The translations under genes were made by a program, and so were the position numbers. The notes under the pieces are model-generated. The model had not been told where the DNA came from. It did no database searches and was given only the letters and a program-made list of their open reading frames with translations. Below, in pieces: positions 25,952 to 34,586 of a stretch of 64,000 bases of DNA. The first letter of the stretch is position 1, and each line of letters begins with the position of its first letter. The stretch comes from Arthrobacter_B citreus. GTDB taxonomy: Bacteria; Actinomycetota; Actinomycetes; Actinomycetales; Micrococcaceae. Location of the stretch: NCBI RefSeq assembly GCF_042429235.1, contig NZ_JBHMBA010000009.1; one strand, 5' to 3'.

Positions 25952-28495
25952 TTAGCGCTGGACGGCGCCAAACCGTTCGGCGGCCAGCGCGACGGCGGCG
26001 GCCCGGGACTCCGAGGCCTCATCGGCGGTCAGGGTCCGGTCCGAAGCGCGGAAGCGCAGGGCAAAGGCCAGGGACTTGTGCCCCTCCTCAATCCCCTTGC
26101 CGGCGTAGACATCAAACAGCGAGATGTCTTCGAGCAGCTCCCCGGCGCCTTCGCGCAGGGTTTCCAGCACGGTCTCGGCCGGAATGCCGGCTTCCACCAC
26201 CAGCGCCACGTCCTGCGTGGTGGCCGGGAACGAGGAGATCTCGCGGGCCACGATCACTTCGGGGGCGGCGTCGAACAGTGCGTCAGCGTCCAGCTCCAGT
26301 GCCACGGTGCGTGCCGGCAGGTCCCGGGCCGCAAGCAGCTTGGGATGCAGTTCACCGGCGTAGCCCACGGTTTCGCCGCTGCGCAGCGACAGCTTGGCGG
26401 TGCGGCCCGGGTGGAAGGCCTGGTGCTCGCCCTGGCTCACCACCAGTTCCACGCCCAGCACGTCACCCATCAGGCGGGCGGTGTCGACGGCGTCGGCCCA
26501 GTCCCAGGGCCGCGGCGTGTAGCCGGCACCGGGCTGCGACTCATGGCCGGTGAAGAGCACTCCGATATGCAGCGGCTGGTTCGGCACTCCCTCATACAGT
26601 GCGTCAAGGACGTCTTCGGACGGCTTGACCCCCAGCGGCGGAATCGACTCAGTGCCCAGCTGATCGCCGGGCAGGAAGACCGCTCCGGCTTCGAACAGCG
26701 CCAGGTCACGGAAGCCGCGCGAGAGGTTCCGCTGGGCCACCTCGAACAGGCCCGGCAGCACCGAGGTGCGCAGGTAGCCGAATTCGGCACTGAGCGGGTT
26801 CGCCAGCTTGAGGGCGGCAGGCGTGGTGCCGGCGTCGGGGGTTCCGAAGGTGTTGTTGTCCTCTTCCGTGACAAACGGGTAGGACAGCACCTCGGTCAGC
26901 CCGGCTGCGGCCAGGGACTGCTGCAGGCGGCGGCGCTGCTGCTGCGTCCGGGTCAGTCCGCGGCCTGGAGGAGCCGTGGGCAGGGTGGACGGGATGTGCT
27001 CGTAGCCCACCAGGCGGATGATTTCCTCGGTGAGGTCCTCGCGCGTTTCCAGGTCCGAGCGCCAGCTCGGGGGAATGACGGAGTAGCCGCCGGCCGTGCG
27101 GGTAACCTCGGCCCCCAGCGCGGTGAGCGTGCCGGTGATCTGGTCCTCGCTGAAGTCGTAGCCGATCAGCTTCGAGGCGAAGTCCGCCGGCAGCTCGATG
27201 GCCTTGGCCTCGGGCTTGGTGCCGACGTCGGTCACTGACGGGTCGGCGGTGCCGCCGGCCAGCTCGGTCAGCAGGTCAACGGCGCGCTGCGCGGCGACGT
27301 CGGCGATGTTCCAATCCACGCCGCGCTCAAAGCGCTTGGACGCTTCGGAAGGCAGCTTGTGCCGGCGGCGTGAGCGGCCGATGCTGACTTCCTCGAAGTG
27401 CGCGGCCTCGATGAGGATGTTGCTGGTGGTGTCCGACACTTCAGTGGCGGCACCGCCCATCACACCGGCGATGCCGATCGCACCGGAGTCGTCGGTGATG
27501 AGCAGGTCCTCGGGGTCGAGGGTGCGGACCTTCTCGTCCAGCGTCTTCAGGGTCTCCCCCGCAGCGGCACGGCGCACCACAATGTCGCCGGACAGCTTGT
27601 CCAGGTCATAGAAGTGCAGCGGCTGGCCGAGTTCGAGCATCACGTAGTTGGAAATGTCCACGACCAGGGAGATCGAGCGCATTCCGGCCAGGCGCAGCCG
27701 CGAAGCCATCCACGGCGGTGTCGGGCGGGTGGGGTCCACGCCGCGGACGGTGCGCGCCACAAAGCGGTCGCAGCCGGCCTTGCCGTAGATCGGCGCGCTG
27801 TCTTCCAGGCGCACGCCGTAACCCTTGCCGTCGGCAGCGGGGACGACGACGCCGGCGGCCGGGTCGGTGAACTGCGTCCCGGTGGCGTGGGCATACTCGC
27901 GGGCAGCGCCGCGGATCGAGAACACGTAGCCGCGGTCCGGGGTGACGTTGATTTCCGCTGCCTGATCATACAGGCCGAGCAGGTCCATGGCGTCGGTGCC
28001 GACCTCGGGGTCCAGGCCCAGGCGGGAGAGGACCAGGATGCCGTCGTGGTCATCGCCGATGCCCAGTTCCCGCACCGAGGCGATCATGCCGGCGGACACG
28101 TGGCCGTAGGTCTTGCGCGGGCTGATCCGGAAGTCTCCGGGCAGCACGGCTCCGGGCAGGGTGACAACAACTTTGTCCCCCACCGTGAAGTTGTGCGCGC
28201 CGCAGACGATGCCCTGCACGCCGGAAGGGTCAATGCCGTCGCCGGTGAGGGTCTGCTCGGTGCCCTCGGGCACCACGCGGACGGTGCACCAATTAATGGT
28301 CTTGCCGTTCTTCTGCGGCTCGGGCTCCATGGAGAGCACCTCGCCCACCACAATGGGACCGGAGAGCTCGTCGGAAGGACGGTGGACGTCCTCTTCCTCC
28401 AGGCCTACCCGAACCAGTTCCGCCATGACGTCTTCGGCGGTTGCATCCGCCGGCACCTGGGCATACTCGCGCAGCCAGGAAAGTGGGATTCTCAC
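25952..28495 (-). CDS. pheT: Phenylalanyl-tRNA synthetase beta subunit
   Basis: Large subunit of the (alpha-beta)2 enzyme, 847 residues. The order of domains is the usual one: N-terminal B1, EMAP-type tRNA-binding B2 (GPIVVGEVLSMEP... GIVCGAHNF) from about residue 45, B3/B4 editing domain, B5 region and a C-terminal anticodon-binding (FDX-ACB) domain ending in LRFRASDRTLTADE. The start codon is GTG, placed directly after the pheS TAA, with GGAG in the last pheS codons serving as ribosome site; translation is therefore coupled. Confidence 0.97.
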   Translation of the reverse strand: MRIPLSWLREYAQVPADATAEDVMAELVRVGLEEEDVHRPSDELSGPIVVGEVLSMEPEPQKNGKTINWCTVRVVPEGTEQTLTGDGIDPSGVQGIVCGAHNFTVGDKVVVTLPGAVLPGDFRISPRKTYGHVSAGMIASVRELGIGDDHDGILVLSRLGLDPEVGTDAMDLLGLYDQAAEINVTPDRGYVFSIRGAAREYAHATGTQFTDPAAGVVVPAADGKGYGVRLEDSAPIYGKAGCDRFVARTVRGVDPTRPTPPWMASRLRLAGMRSISLVVDISNYVMLELGQPLHFYDLDKLSGDIVVRRAAAGETLKTLDEKVRTLDPEDLLITDDSGAIGIAGVMGGAATEVSDTTSNILIEAAHFEEVSIGRSRRRHKLPSEASKRFERGVDWNIADVAAQRAVDLLTELAGGTADPSVTDVGTKPEAKAIELPADFASKLIGYDFSEDQITGTLTALGAEVTRTAGGYSVIPPSWRSDLETREDLTEEIIRLVGYEHIPSTLPTAPPGRGLTRTQQQRRRLQQSLAAAGLTEVLSYPFVTEEDNNTFGTPDAGTTPAALKLANPLSAEFGYLRTSVLPGLFEVAQRNLSRGFRDLALFEAGAVFLPGDQLGTESIPPLGVKPSEDVLDALYEGVPNQPLHIGVLFTGHESQPGAGYTPRPWDWADAVDTARLMGDVLGVELVVSQGEHQAFHPGRTAKLSLRSGETVGYAGELHPKLLAARDLPARTVALELDADALFDAAPEVIVAREISSFPATTQDVALVVEAGIPAETVLETLREGAGELLEDISLFDVYAGKGIEEGHKSLAFALRFRASDRTLTADEASESRAAAVALAAERFGAVQR

Positions 28496-29578
28496 TTAGA
28501 TCTCCATCCCGAAGTGTTCGCTGAAACGTACATCGCCCTCGATCATGTCGCGCATGTCCCCCACTTCGTTGCGGAACATCAGTGCGCGCTCAATACCCAT
28601 GCCGAAGGCAAAACCTGAATAGACCTCGGGATCAATGCCGGCCGCGCGGAGCACGTTCGGATTGACCATGCCGCAGCCGCCCCACTCGATCCAGCGCGGA
28701 CCGCCCTTGGCACCGGGGTGCCAGATGTCCAGCTCGGCGCTGGGCTCGGTGAACGGGAAGTAGTTCGGGCGCAGGCGCACCTTGGCTTCGTCACCGAAGA
28801 GCACGCGGGTAAAGTGCTCCAGCGTTCCCACGAGGTCGGCCATGGTCAGGCCCTTGTCGATGGCCAGGCCCTCGAACTGGTGGAACACCGGCGTGTGGGT
28901 GGCGTCGAGCTCATCGGTGCGGAACACCTTGCCCGGGCACAGCACGTAGATCGGCAGGTCGCGCTCGAGCATGGAGCGCACCTGGACCGGAGAGGTGTGC
29001 GTGCGCATCACCAGGTGGGCCTCGGGCGGCTCAACGAAGAACGTGTCCTGCATTTCGCGGGCCGGGTGGTCCGGCTTGAAGTTCAGGGCGTCGAAGTTGA
29101 ACCACTCGGATTCCACCTCGGGGCCTTCGGCGATTTCCCAGCCCATGCCCACGAAGATGTCGCTGACGCGGTCCTGCAGGGTGGACAGGGGGTGGCGGCC
29201 ACCCATGCGGCGGCGGCGCGGGGCTGCGGTGACATCCACGGCCTCTTCAACCAGGATCCGTGCGTCGCGCTCGGCTTCCAGCTCCACGGTGCGGGCGGCG
29301 AGCGCGGCATTGATGCGGCCGCGGGCCGGTCCGACGAGCTTGCCCGCGGCGGACTTCTGGTCCTTGGGAAGGGAACCGATGGTGCGGTTGGCCAGGCTCA
29401 GCGGCGACTTGTCACCGGCGACGGCGATGCGGACGTCCTTGAGGGCATCCAGGTCAGCGGCGGCGGTGATGGCGGCGAGCGCGGCGTCAACGGCGGCGGT
29501 TATCGCCGCTTCATCCAGCGGGTTGGGCGGCTCGGGGACGGTGTCTGGGGACGGTGTCCCCGGTATGGAGTTCGACAT
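28496..29578 (-). CDS. pheS: Phenylalanyl-tRNA synthetase alpha subunit
   Basis: Catalytic subunit, class II synthetase, 360 residues. An N-terminal helical arm (to about 100) precedes the aminoacylation core with HPLSTLQDRVSDIFVGMGW, RTHTSPVQVRSM (motif 2 region), FHQFEG and the C-terminal GFAFGMGIERALMF (motif 3). The ribosome site before the ATG is weak. A TAGACT -10-like box (29669-29674, minus strand) would give a ~90-base leader. I saw no T-box or Phe-rich leader peptide. Confidence 0.97.
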   Translation of the reverse strand: MSNSIPGTPSPDTVPEPPNPLDEAAITAAVDAALAAITAAADLDALKDVRIAVAGDKSPLSLANRTIGSLPKDQKSAAGKLVGPARGRINAALAARTVELEAERDARILVEEAVDVTAAPRRRRMGGRHPLSTLQDRVSDIFVGMGWEIAEGPEVESEWFNFDALNFKPDHPAREMQDTFFVEPPEAHLVMRTHTSPVQVRSMLERDLPIYVLCPGKVFRTDELDATHTPVFHQFEGLAIDKGLTMADLVGTLEHFTRVLFGDEAKVRLRPNYFPFTEPSAELDIWHPGAKGGPRWIEWGGCGMVNPNVLRAAGIDPEVYSGFAFGMGIERALMFRNEVGDMRDMIEGDVRFSEHFGMEI

Positions 29579-29734
29579 GTACAGTTCTTTACCTATTTCC
29601 GGCCCTGTTGATGGACGTTTTGATGGGCGTTGATCGTGGAAAAACGAGGGAAAATGCCCGTAGCTTCCAGTCTAACCAACCCGGACTGTGACATGGGCAT
29701 GACGACGGCGGGGATGACCGGGAATCATCCGCAC

Positions 29735-29763
29735 GTGACGCCCGCCGGCGGCGTCCCTACACT
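29735..29763 (+). promoter_or_regulatory. Leaderless promoter of the HExxH protein gene
   Basis: GTGACG (29735-29740) and TACACT (29758-29763) are 17 bases apart. Transcription starting 7 bases after the -10 box would begin exactly at the GTG start codon (29770), where no ribosome site exists. Confidence 0.55.
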
Positions 29764-29769
29764 GGCAGC

Positions 29770-30309
29770 GTGAATACCCGCCGCTCAGCCGTGCCGGCCG
29801 CTTCCGCTGTTCCGGCCACTTCCGCGCCGTCCTTCGCCGCGCCACCTTTCGCCGCTCCCACGCCCTTTGCCCGGATCCGGCGGCTGCTGAACCTCATCAA
29901 TTTGAGCACCCCAGCCGGCCTGGCCCTGGCCCGGGCAGCCAAATGCCGGATCACCCGGGGCCCGGACGGACTGCTGCTGGCCGGCGGCTGGACCTGGCCA
30001 CTGCCCCGCGCTGCCGCCTTCACCGTCGGCAACGTGATCCTGTACCGCTCCCGCGCCGCCTCCTCGTTCCGTCCCGCACACCGGGGGCCACTGGCCAGCG
30101 GCCTCCGGACCGTCGGGCCGAGCCCCAGCCGCCTGCTGCGCCACGAGTCGCGGCACAGCACCCAGTACGCGGCACTCGGCCCGGCATTCCTGCCGCTCTA
30201 TTTCCTCGCAGCCGGAATCTCCAGGCTCCGCACCGGCGATCCGGCGTCGGGCAATATTTTTGAGCGCCTGGCGGGCTTGGAGGACGGCGGGTACCGCCGC
30301 CCCGCCTGA
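29770..30309 (+). CDS. Conserved hypothetical protein with an HExxH metal motif
   Basis: A 179-residue protein beginning at GTG, apparently leaderless. An Ala/Pro/Ser-rich N-terminal 35 residues precede a basic helical segment, then a beta-rich middle. HESRH at 125-129 matches the zinc-peptidase motif HExxH, followed by TQYAALGPAFLPLYFLAAGI, a pattern reminiscent of small HExxH proteins of the DUF4157 type. No signal peptide or clear third zinc ligand is visible, so peptidase activity is unproven. The N-terminus is uncertain; translation could begin later. Confidence 0.6.
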   Translation: MNTRRSAVPAASAVPATSAPSFAAPPFAAPTPFARIRRLLNLINLSTPAGLALARAAKCRITRGPDGLLLAGGWTWPLPRAAAFTVGNVILYRSRAASSFRPAHRGPLASGLRTVGPSPSRLLRHESRHSTQYAALGPAFLPLYFLAAGISRLRTGDPASGNIFERLAGLEDGGYRRPA

Positions 30310-30314
30310 ACCCG

Positions 30315-30379
30315 CCCGCGAGATGGCAGAAGGTGTCGGTTTTGACGGCCGGAAAGAGCACTTTCCGCCAGTTCGCGGG
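30315..30379. repeat. Imperfect extragenic palindrome, 17-bp arms
   Basis: The left arm 30315-30331 and right arm 30363-30379 pair with three mismatches (outer CCCGCGA/TCGCGGG perfect). The 31-base interior is AT-richer and includes TTTTGACGG. It lies between two same-strand genes and is too long and loose for a normal terminator; it may be a REP-like element. Confidence 0.55.
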
Positions 30380-30411
30380 TGAAGGAGAGACCAGCAGGAC
30401 TGTCAGGTCAT

Positions 30412-30429
30412 TAGTACATGTGTTCTAAT
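30412..30429 (+). promoter_or_regulatory. LexA-box-like site overlapping a leaderless -10 box
   Basis: GTACATGTGTTC (30414-30425) matches the actinobacterial SOS consensus GAAC-RNRY-GTTC at all but one defined position and sits within the dyad TTAGTACATGTGTTCTAA. The following TCTAAT (30424-30429) is a plausible -10 box placing the transcript start at the ATG of the radical SAM gene (30437). Repressor bound here would cover the promoter. Confidence 0.55.
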
Positions 30430-30436
30430 GTACGGC

Positions 30437-31507
30437 ATGAGATGGGAAGGGCAGGAACCTAAGGCGGCCGGCACGCAGGACGCGCTTCTTGCCCTGCAGG
30501 GCGTGGTGCGCAGCGTCAAAACACCGGAGTTTGCTGGGATCACTTTTCACGAAGTGATCTCCAAGTCAGCCCTGAACAAAGTGGGGAAGACATCCGGAAT
30601 GCCGTTCGGCTGGACCATCAATCCCTACCGCGGGTGCAGTCACGCCTGTGTGTACTGTTTCGCCCGGAAGACGCACACCTATCTGGATCTGGACGCGGGC
30701 ATGGACTTCGACAGCCAGCTCATCGTCAAGACCAACGTGGCCGAGGTCTTGAAACGGGAACTGGCCCGCCCGTCCTGGCAGCATGAGCACGTGGCCATGG
30801 GCACCAACACTGATCCGTACCAGCGCGCCGAGGGCCGGTACAAACTGATGCCGGACATCATCCGCGCCCTCGCCGGTTCCGGGACGCCGTTCTCCATCCT
30901 GACGAAGGGAACGCTGCTGGCGCGGGACATCCCGCTGCTCAAAAGCGCCGGGCAGGAAACGGAAATCGGGATGGGCATTTCCCTGGCACTGCTGGACCCC
31001 GAGTTGGCGCACCGGGTGGAACCGGGCACACCCACGCCCAAGGCGCGGCTGGAACTCATCAGCCGGCTGCGCGACGCCGGGCTTCCGTGCTCGGTGATGG
31101 CCATGCCCATCCTGCCGTGGCTCACGGACGGCGATGAGTCACTGGATGCGCTCTTTTCAGCCCTCGCCGCCGCAGGCGCCACCGGTGTGACTGCCGGCGC
31201 GCTGCATCTGCGCCCCGGAGCACGGGAATGGTATCTGGCCTTTATCGCCCGCGACTATCCCCACTTGTCGGGAAAGTACGCCCGGCTGTACGGCGGCGGA
31301 ACCTATGCCTCCAAGGAATACCGGCAGTGGCTGGCAGGCCGGGTGAACTTCTTCAAGAAAAAGCACGGATTCACTTCCCGTGCGGAGTTCATGCCGCTGC
31401 GGCGGTCCGGATCCGGATCGACCAACAATCGTGCAGCGGCGCAGGCACCGCAGACGGCTGCGGCAGACAGCGCATCAGTCATGCCAGGCGCGGTGCCCCT
31501 GTTTTAA
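30437..31507 (+). CDS. Rv2578c-family radical SAM protein
   Basis: A 356-residue radical S-adenosylmethionine protein. The iron-sulfur motif is CSHACVYC (Cys67, Cys71, Cys74), embedded in INPYRGCSHACVYCFARKTH, which is diagnostic for the Rv2578c/SplB-like subgroup; MGTNTDPYQ and SILTKGTL follow. The biochemical role is unknown; the resemblance to spore photoproduct lyase suggests nucleic-acid work. I start at the second ATG (30437) because a -10 box ends 8 bases before it; an ATG three codons earlier lies against that box. The C-terminal ~40 residues are low-complexity Ala/Ser/Gln. Confidence 0.85.
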   Translation: MRWEGQEPKAAGTQDALLALQGVVRSVKTPEFAGITFHEVISKSALNKVGKTSGMPFGWTINPYRGCSHACVYCFARKTHTYLDLDAGMDFDSQLIVKTNVAEVLKRELARPSWQHEHVAMGTNTDPYQRAEGRYKLMPDIIRALAGSGTPFSILTKGTLLARDIPLLKSAGQETEIGMGISLALLDPELAHRVEPGTPTPKARLELISRLRDAGLPCSVMAMPILPWLTDGDESLDALFSALAAAGATGVTAGALHLRPGAREWYLAFIARDYPHLSGKYARLYGGGTYASKEYRQWLAGRVNFFKKKHGFTSRAEFMPLRRSGSGSTNNRAAAQAPQTAAADSASVMPGAVPLF

Positions 31508-31562
31508 CCGGGCCGTTCGCCCTCAGGGGCTCCACGGAACCCGCGGATTCCGGCGCATAACG

Positions 31563-31997
31563 CTAGGAGACGCGCGCAGTCTCAAGCATGGCTGTCACTA
31601 TGGGCAGATCAGCCGGAATCCAGGCCAGAGCGGCCAGTTCGGCGGGATCAAGGGCCACCCAGCGAAGCTCGTCATGGTCTTCGAGGGGAGCCGGAACCCC
31701 TTCGGTGACCTCGGCAAGCCACACCCGCATGGCAGCTTTGTCGTTCAGCGGCCAGCCCTGCCGGCCGGGACCGTAAACTTCGGCACCGAGCAGGACCTCA
31801 ACTCCAAGTTCTTCGCGCAATTCCCGGTGCAGTCCCTCTTCGCAGCTCTCCCCGGCCTCCACCTTTCCACCGGGGAACTCCCACATACCCGCGAACTGCT
31901 CCGGAGCCGTGCGGCGGGCGGCAAGCATTTTGGTGGGTGCGGCGAGGCTGTCCACCACGGCGGCGCCGACAACTTGTTTCAGATCGAGATTAGACAC
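31563..31997 (-). CDS. MutT-like Nudix hydrolase
   Basis: A 144-residue Nudix protein. The Nudix box G-x5-E-x7-REUxEExGU is complete at 44-66 (from GKVEAGE to REELGV). AARR, FAGMWEFPGGK and the acidic C-terminal half match the 8-oxo-dGTP diphosphatase branch, which cleans oxidised nucleotides from the pool. It begins with GTG and is preceded 7 bases upstream by TAGACT with no ribosome site, so it is probably leaderless. It is convergent with the radical SAM gene. Confidence 0.85.
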   Translation of the reverse strand: MSNLDLKQVVGAAVVDSLAAPTKMLAARRTAPEQFAGMWEFPGGKVEAGESCEEGLHRELREELGVEVLLGAEVYGPGRQGWPLNDKAAMRVWLAEVTEGVPAPLEDHDELRWVALDPAELAALAWIPADLPIVTAMLETARVS

Positions 31998-32003
31998 GAA
32001 TCG

Positions 32004-32009
32004 AGTCTA
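32004..32009 (-). promoter_or_regulatory. -10 box of the Nudix gene (leaderless)
   Basis: TAGACT on the minus strand ends 6 bases before the GTG start codon, so transcription would begin at the start codon. A -35 box is not clear. Confidence 0.5.
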
Positions 32010-32291
32010 CGGGCCGCCCTGGACTAAACTGGATTCACAGCGCTGTTGCGGTTATCCGCACCCCCGGCGGGGATCCCCGCCGCGGATTGCGCCCCTTCCC
32101 GTTTCAGAGCCTGTCAGCTCACCCGGTCCGATTGTCCTTACCCGCCGCCGGCCCCGGCCAAACGGCGCGGTTCCTCAGTATCGGCAGTTCCGCACCGCAG
32201 CTCCGCGCATCCCCCACGGGCCTGCCCGTGCCCGGTACGCTCCGCGGCGATCATGACCGTCCTCCCGCAACCGGACTGCCCGCACGGCGCT

Positions 32292-32325
32292 GTGACCTGC
32301 TATACGTCGTGACCCGCTATACGTT
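32292..32325 (+). repeat. Two tandem 17-base repeats upstream of the MFS pump
   Basis: The units GTGACCTGCTATACGTC and GTGACCCGCTATACGTT are directly adjacent and differ at two positions. They end 13 bases before the start codon of the MFS gene and overlap its ribosome-binding and probable promoter region. A repressor operator pair is one explanation; duplicated -10 sequence is another. Confidence 0.6.
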
Positions 32326-32338
32326 TTGAAAGAGTTTC

Positions 32339-33580
32339 ATGTCTTTGACTCCCGCAATCCAGGCAAAGCGGACATCGCTTGCCATCATCGCCCTTGCTGT
32401 CGGCGGATTTGCCATTGGCACCACTGAATTCGCCATCATGGGCCTGCTTCAGGAGATGGTCACGGACCTCGGAGTTTCCGTCCCGGACGGTGGCCATATT
32501 ATTTCTGCCTACGCGCTCGGCGTGGTGGTCGGAGCCCCGGTCCTCGCAGCCCTCGGTGCCCGCATACCCCACAAGAAAATGGCGGTGGGGCTCATGATGC
32601 TCTTCACCGTGGGCAATCTGTCGTCGTTCTTTGCCCCGGATTACCAGTGGCTGTTGGTCACCCGCTTCCTGTCCGGCCTGCCGCACGGTGCGTTTTTTGG
32701 CGTGGCTGCGGTGATCGCCGCGTCATTGGTGGCTCCCACCCGGCGGGCCCGGGCCATTTCCATGGTGATGCTCGGCCTCAGCATCGCCAACGTTGTTGGC
32801 GTCCCCTTTGCCACTTGGCTGGGACAACAGGCGGGATGGCGGTGGATGTTCGTGATGGTGGGGACGATCGGCCTGCTCACGGTTGCCCTCACGGCCCGGT
32901 ACGTGCCGCTCAAGGCTGTCCACCCCGAGGCCAGCATCCGCCGCGAGCTCGGAGCGCTGCGCCGGATCCAGGTATGGCTGGCCCTGCTGGTGGGCACGGT
33001 GGGCTTCGGCGGGTTCTTCGCCGTGTACGCCTACATCTCCCCCACCATGACCAATCTGTCCGGCTTTGACGCATCGGTTCTCCCCCTGATTGTCGGCCTG
33101 TACGGCTTGGGAAACGTGGTTGGAAACATCGCCGGAGGCCGCCTGGCGGACCGCAGCGTCATGGGCAGCATTTACGTGATCCTGCTGGGCACGGTGCTCA
33201 TTCTGGCCGGTTACGCCTGGCTGGTGCAGTACAAGGCAGGTGCTCTGGTGCTGGTCTTCCTGGTGGGAACCATTGGCTCCATGCTGGTGCCGCCGCTCCA
33301 GACTCGGCTCCTTGACGCCTCCCCCGGGGCACAGTCCCTGGCCTCATCGCTGAACCATTCAGCGCTCAACATGGCCAACGCACTCGGTGCGCTCCTGGGC
33401 GGGCTGGTCATCGCCTGGGGCTGGGGCTACCGTGCTCCCGCCGTCGTCGGGGCCGTTCTGGCCCTGCTGGGACTGGGCATCGCACTGCTTAGTGGCTGGC
33501 TGGACCGGCGGGGTCCGCACTCGCCTGTCCCGTCCTCGATGCGTACAGGTCAGGTTCCAGATAAATCACCCGTGCAATAG
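32339..33580 (+). CDS. MFS efflux transporter (DHA1 AraJ/YdhP-like)
   Basis: A 413-residue, 12-helix major facilitator protein. The first helix carries GGFAIGTTEFAIMGLL, a signature of the sugar/drug efflux DHA1 branch, and motif A reads ALGARIPHKKMAVG in loop 2-3. Another loop, GGRLADRSVMG, repeats motif A after helix 8, as expected for the second half. It probably exports small molecules by proton antiport; the substrate is unknown. Its last 92 bases overlap the convergent CDF gene, in a low-complexity tail. Confidence 0.85.
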   Translation: MSLTPAIQAKRTSLAIIALAVGGFAIGTTEFAIMGLLQEMVTDLGVSVPDGGHIISAYALGVVVGAPVLAALGARIPHKKMAVGLMMLFTVGNLSSFFAPDYQWLLVTRFLSGLPHGAFFGVAAVIAASLVAPTRRARAISMVMLGLSIANVVGVPFATWLGQQAGWRWMFVMVGTIGLLTVALTARYVPLKAVHPEASIRRELGALRRIQVWLALLVGTVGFGGFFAVYAYISPTMTNLSGFDASVLPLIVGLYGLGNVVGNIAGGRLADRSVMGSIYVILLGTVLILAGYAWLVQYKAGALVLVFLVGTIGSMLVPPLQTRLLDASPGAQSLASSLNHSALNMANALGALLGGLVIAWGWGYRAPAVVGAVLALLGLGIALLSGWLDRRGPHSPVPSSMRTGQVPDKSPVQ

Positions 33581-34445
33581 GAACCGCGGCACGAATACGC
33601 TGCTCGGCGGCGTTGATGGCCCCCGCAATCTGCTCGCCGGTGTCACCTTCACCGACGGAGATCTTGGCCGCAACCAGCAGTTCCTCAGGGCCAAGGTGCA
33701 TGGTCCTGAGGTGAATGATGTGCGTGCCGTCGGCGGTAATGGCTTCCTCGATCTTGCGCACATCACTGGAGGTGGCCGACTCGCCCAGCAGCAGGGATTT
33801 GGTTTCCACGGCCAGGACCGCGGCAATGGCCACCAGCAAGAGACCGATCATGGCCGTTCCGGCCGCATCCCACAGGCCGTTGCCGGTAATCAGGGTCATG
33901 CCGACGCCGATGAGCGCGAACAGCAGACCCAGCAGGGCTCCGAAGTCCTCCAGCAGCACCACAGGCAGCTCCGGCGCCTTGGCCGTGCGCACAAATTCGA
34001 CCCAGGACTTCTTCCCGCGGGTGTGGTTGGACTCGCGCATAGCGGTGCGGAACGAGAGACCCTCCGCCATGATGGCTCCCACCAGCACGGCTAGCGGCAC
34101 CCACCACCACTGGCCTTCAATCGGATGCGGATCCTGCCATTTCTCATAGGCCTCGTAGAGGGCAAAGAGTCCGCCGACGCTGAAGAGCACAATGGAGACA
34201 ATGAACGCATAGATGTAGCGTTCACGGCCGTAGCCAAAGGGGTGCTCCGGGCTGGCTTGTCGGGCCGCGCGCTTGCCGCCGACCAAAAGGAGGATCTGGT
34301 TGCCGGAGTCCGCCACCGAGTGGATCGCCTCGGCGAGCATCGAAGAAGACCGGGTCAAGGCGAACGCAAGGAATTTAAGAAGTGCAATGACGAGGTTAGC
34401 GGTCAGCGCCGCAACCACCGCCTTGCTGCCGCCGCTGGCAGACAT
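33489..34445 (-). CDS. Cation diffusion facilitator family transporter
   Basis: A 318-residue CDF transporter for Zn/Mn/Co-type divalent metals. The motif SSSMLAEAIHSVADSGNQ in TM2 provides the first metal-site histidine/aspartate. In TM5 the usual HxxxD is replaced by LLEDFGALLGL, as in the SLC30A9-like branch, so transport specificity may differ from classic zinc exporters. A cytoplasmic C-terminal domain (HIIHLRTMHLGPEELLVAAKI) follows. Its 3' end is antisense to the MFS gene. Confidence 0.88.
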   Translation of the reverse strand: MSASGGSKAVVAALTANLVIALLKFLAFALTRSSSMLAEAIHSVADSGNQILLLVGGKRAARQASPEHPFGYGRERYIYAFIVSIVLFSVGGLFALYEAYEKWQDPHPIEGQWWWVPLAVLVGAIMAEGLSFRTAMRESNHTRGKKSWVEFVRTAKAPELPVVLLEDFGALLGLLFALIGVGMTLITGNGLWDAAGTAMIGLLLVAIAAVLAVETKSLLLGESATSSDVRKIEEAITADGTHIIHLRTMHLGPEELLVAAKISVGEGDTGEQIAGAINAAEQRIRAAVPIARVIYLEPDLYASRTGQASADPAGPASH

Positions 34446-34586
34446 GGAGGAACCCGCTTCGCAACTATGGCTTCCCCCGTTCCCCGGGGAATTATTCCTG
34501 CGCCAATGTTACCGGTTGGAAAGGCGATTTTCAGGTGCGGATGCCCCTTTGACGGGCCGCCCAGGGGAATCAGTGCGGACGGTGCG

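Larger units (their letters stand above)
31998..32338. other. Non-coding gap before the MFS gene
   Basis: About 340 bases between divergent genes. The left end carries the Nudix -10 box and the right end a tandem 17-base repeat with TATAC cores. Between them I see only GC-rich sequence with no sustained reading frame of normal character. Confidence 0.5.

Noticed and set aside
29579..29769. T-box or Phe-rich attenuator leader before pheS
   Set aside because: No T-box sequence, no run of Phe codons and no terminator/antiterminator pair are visible.
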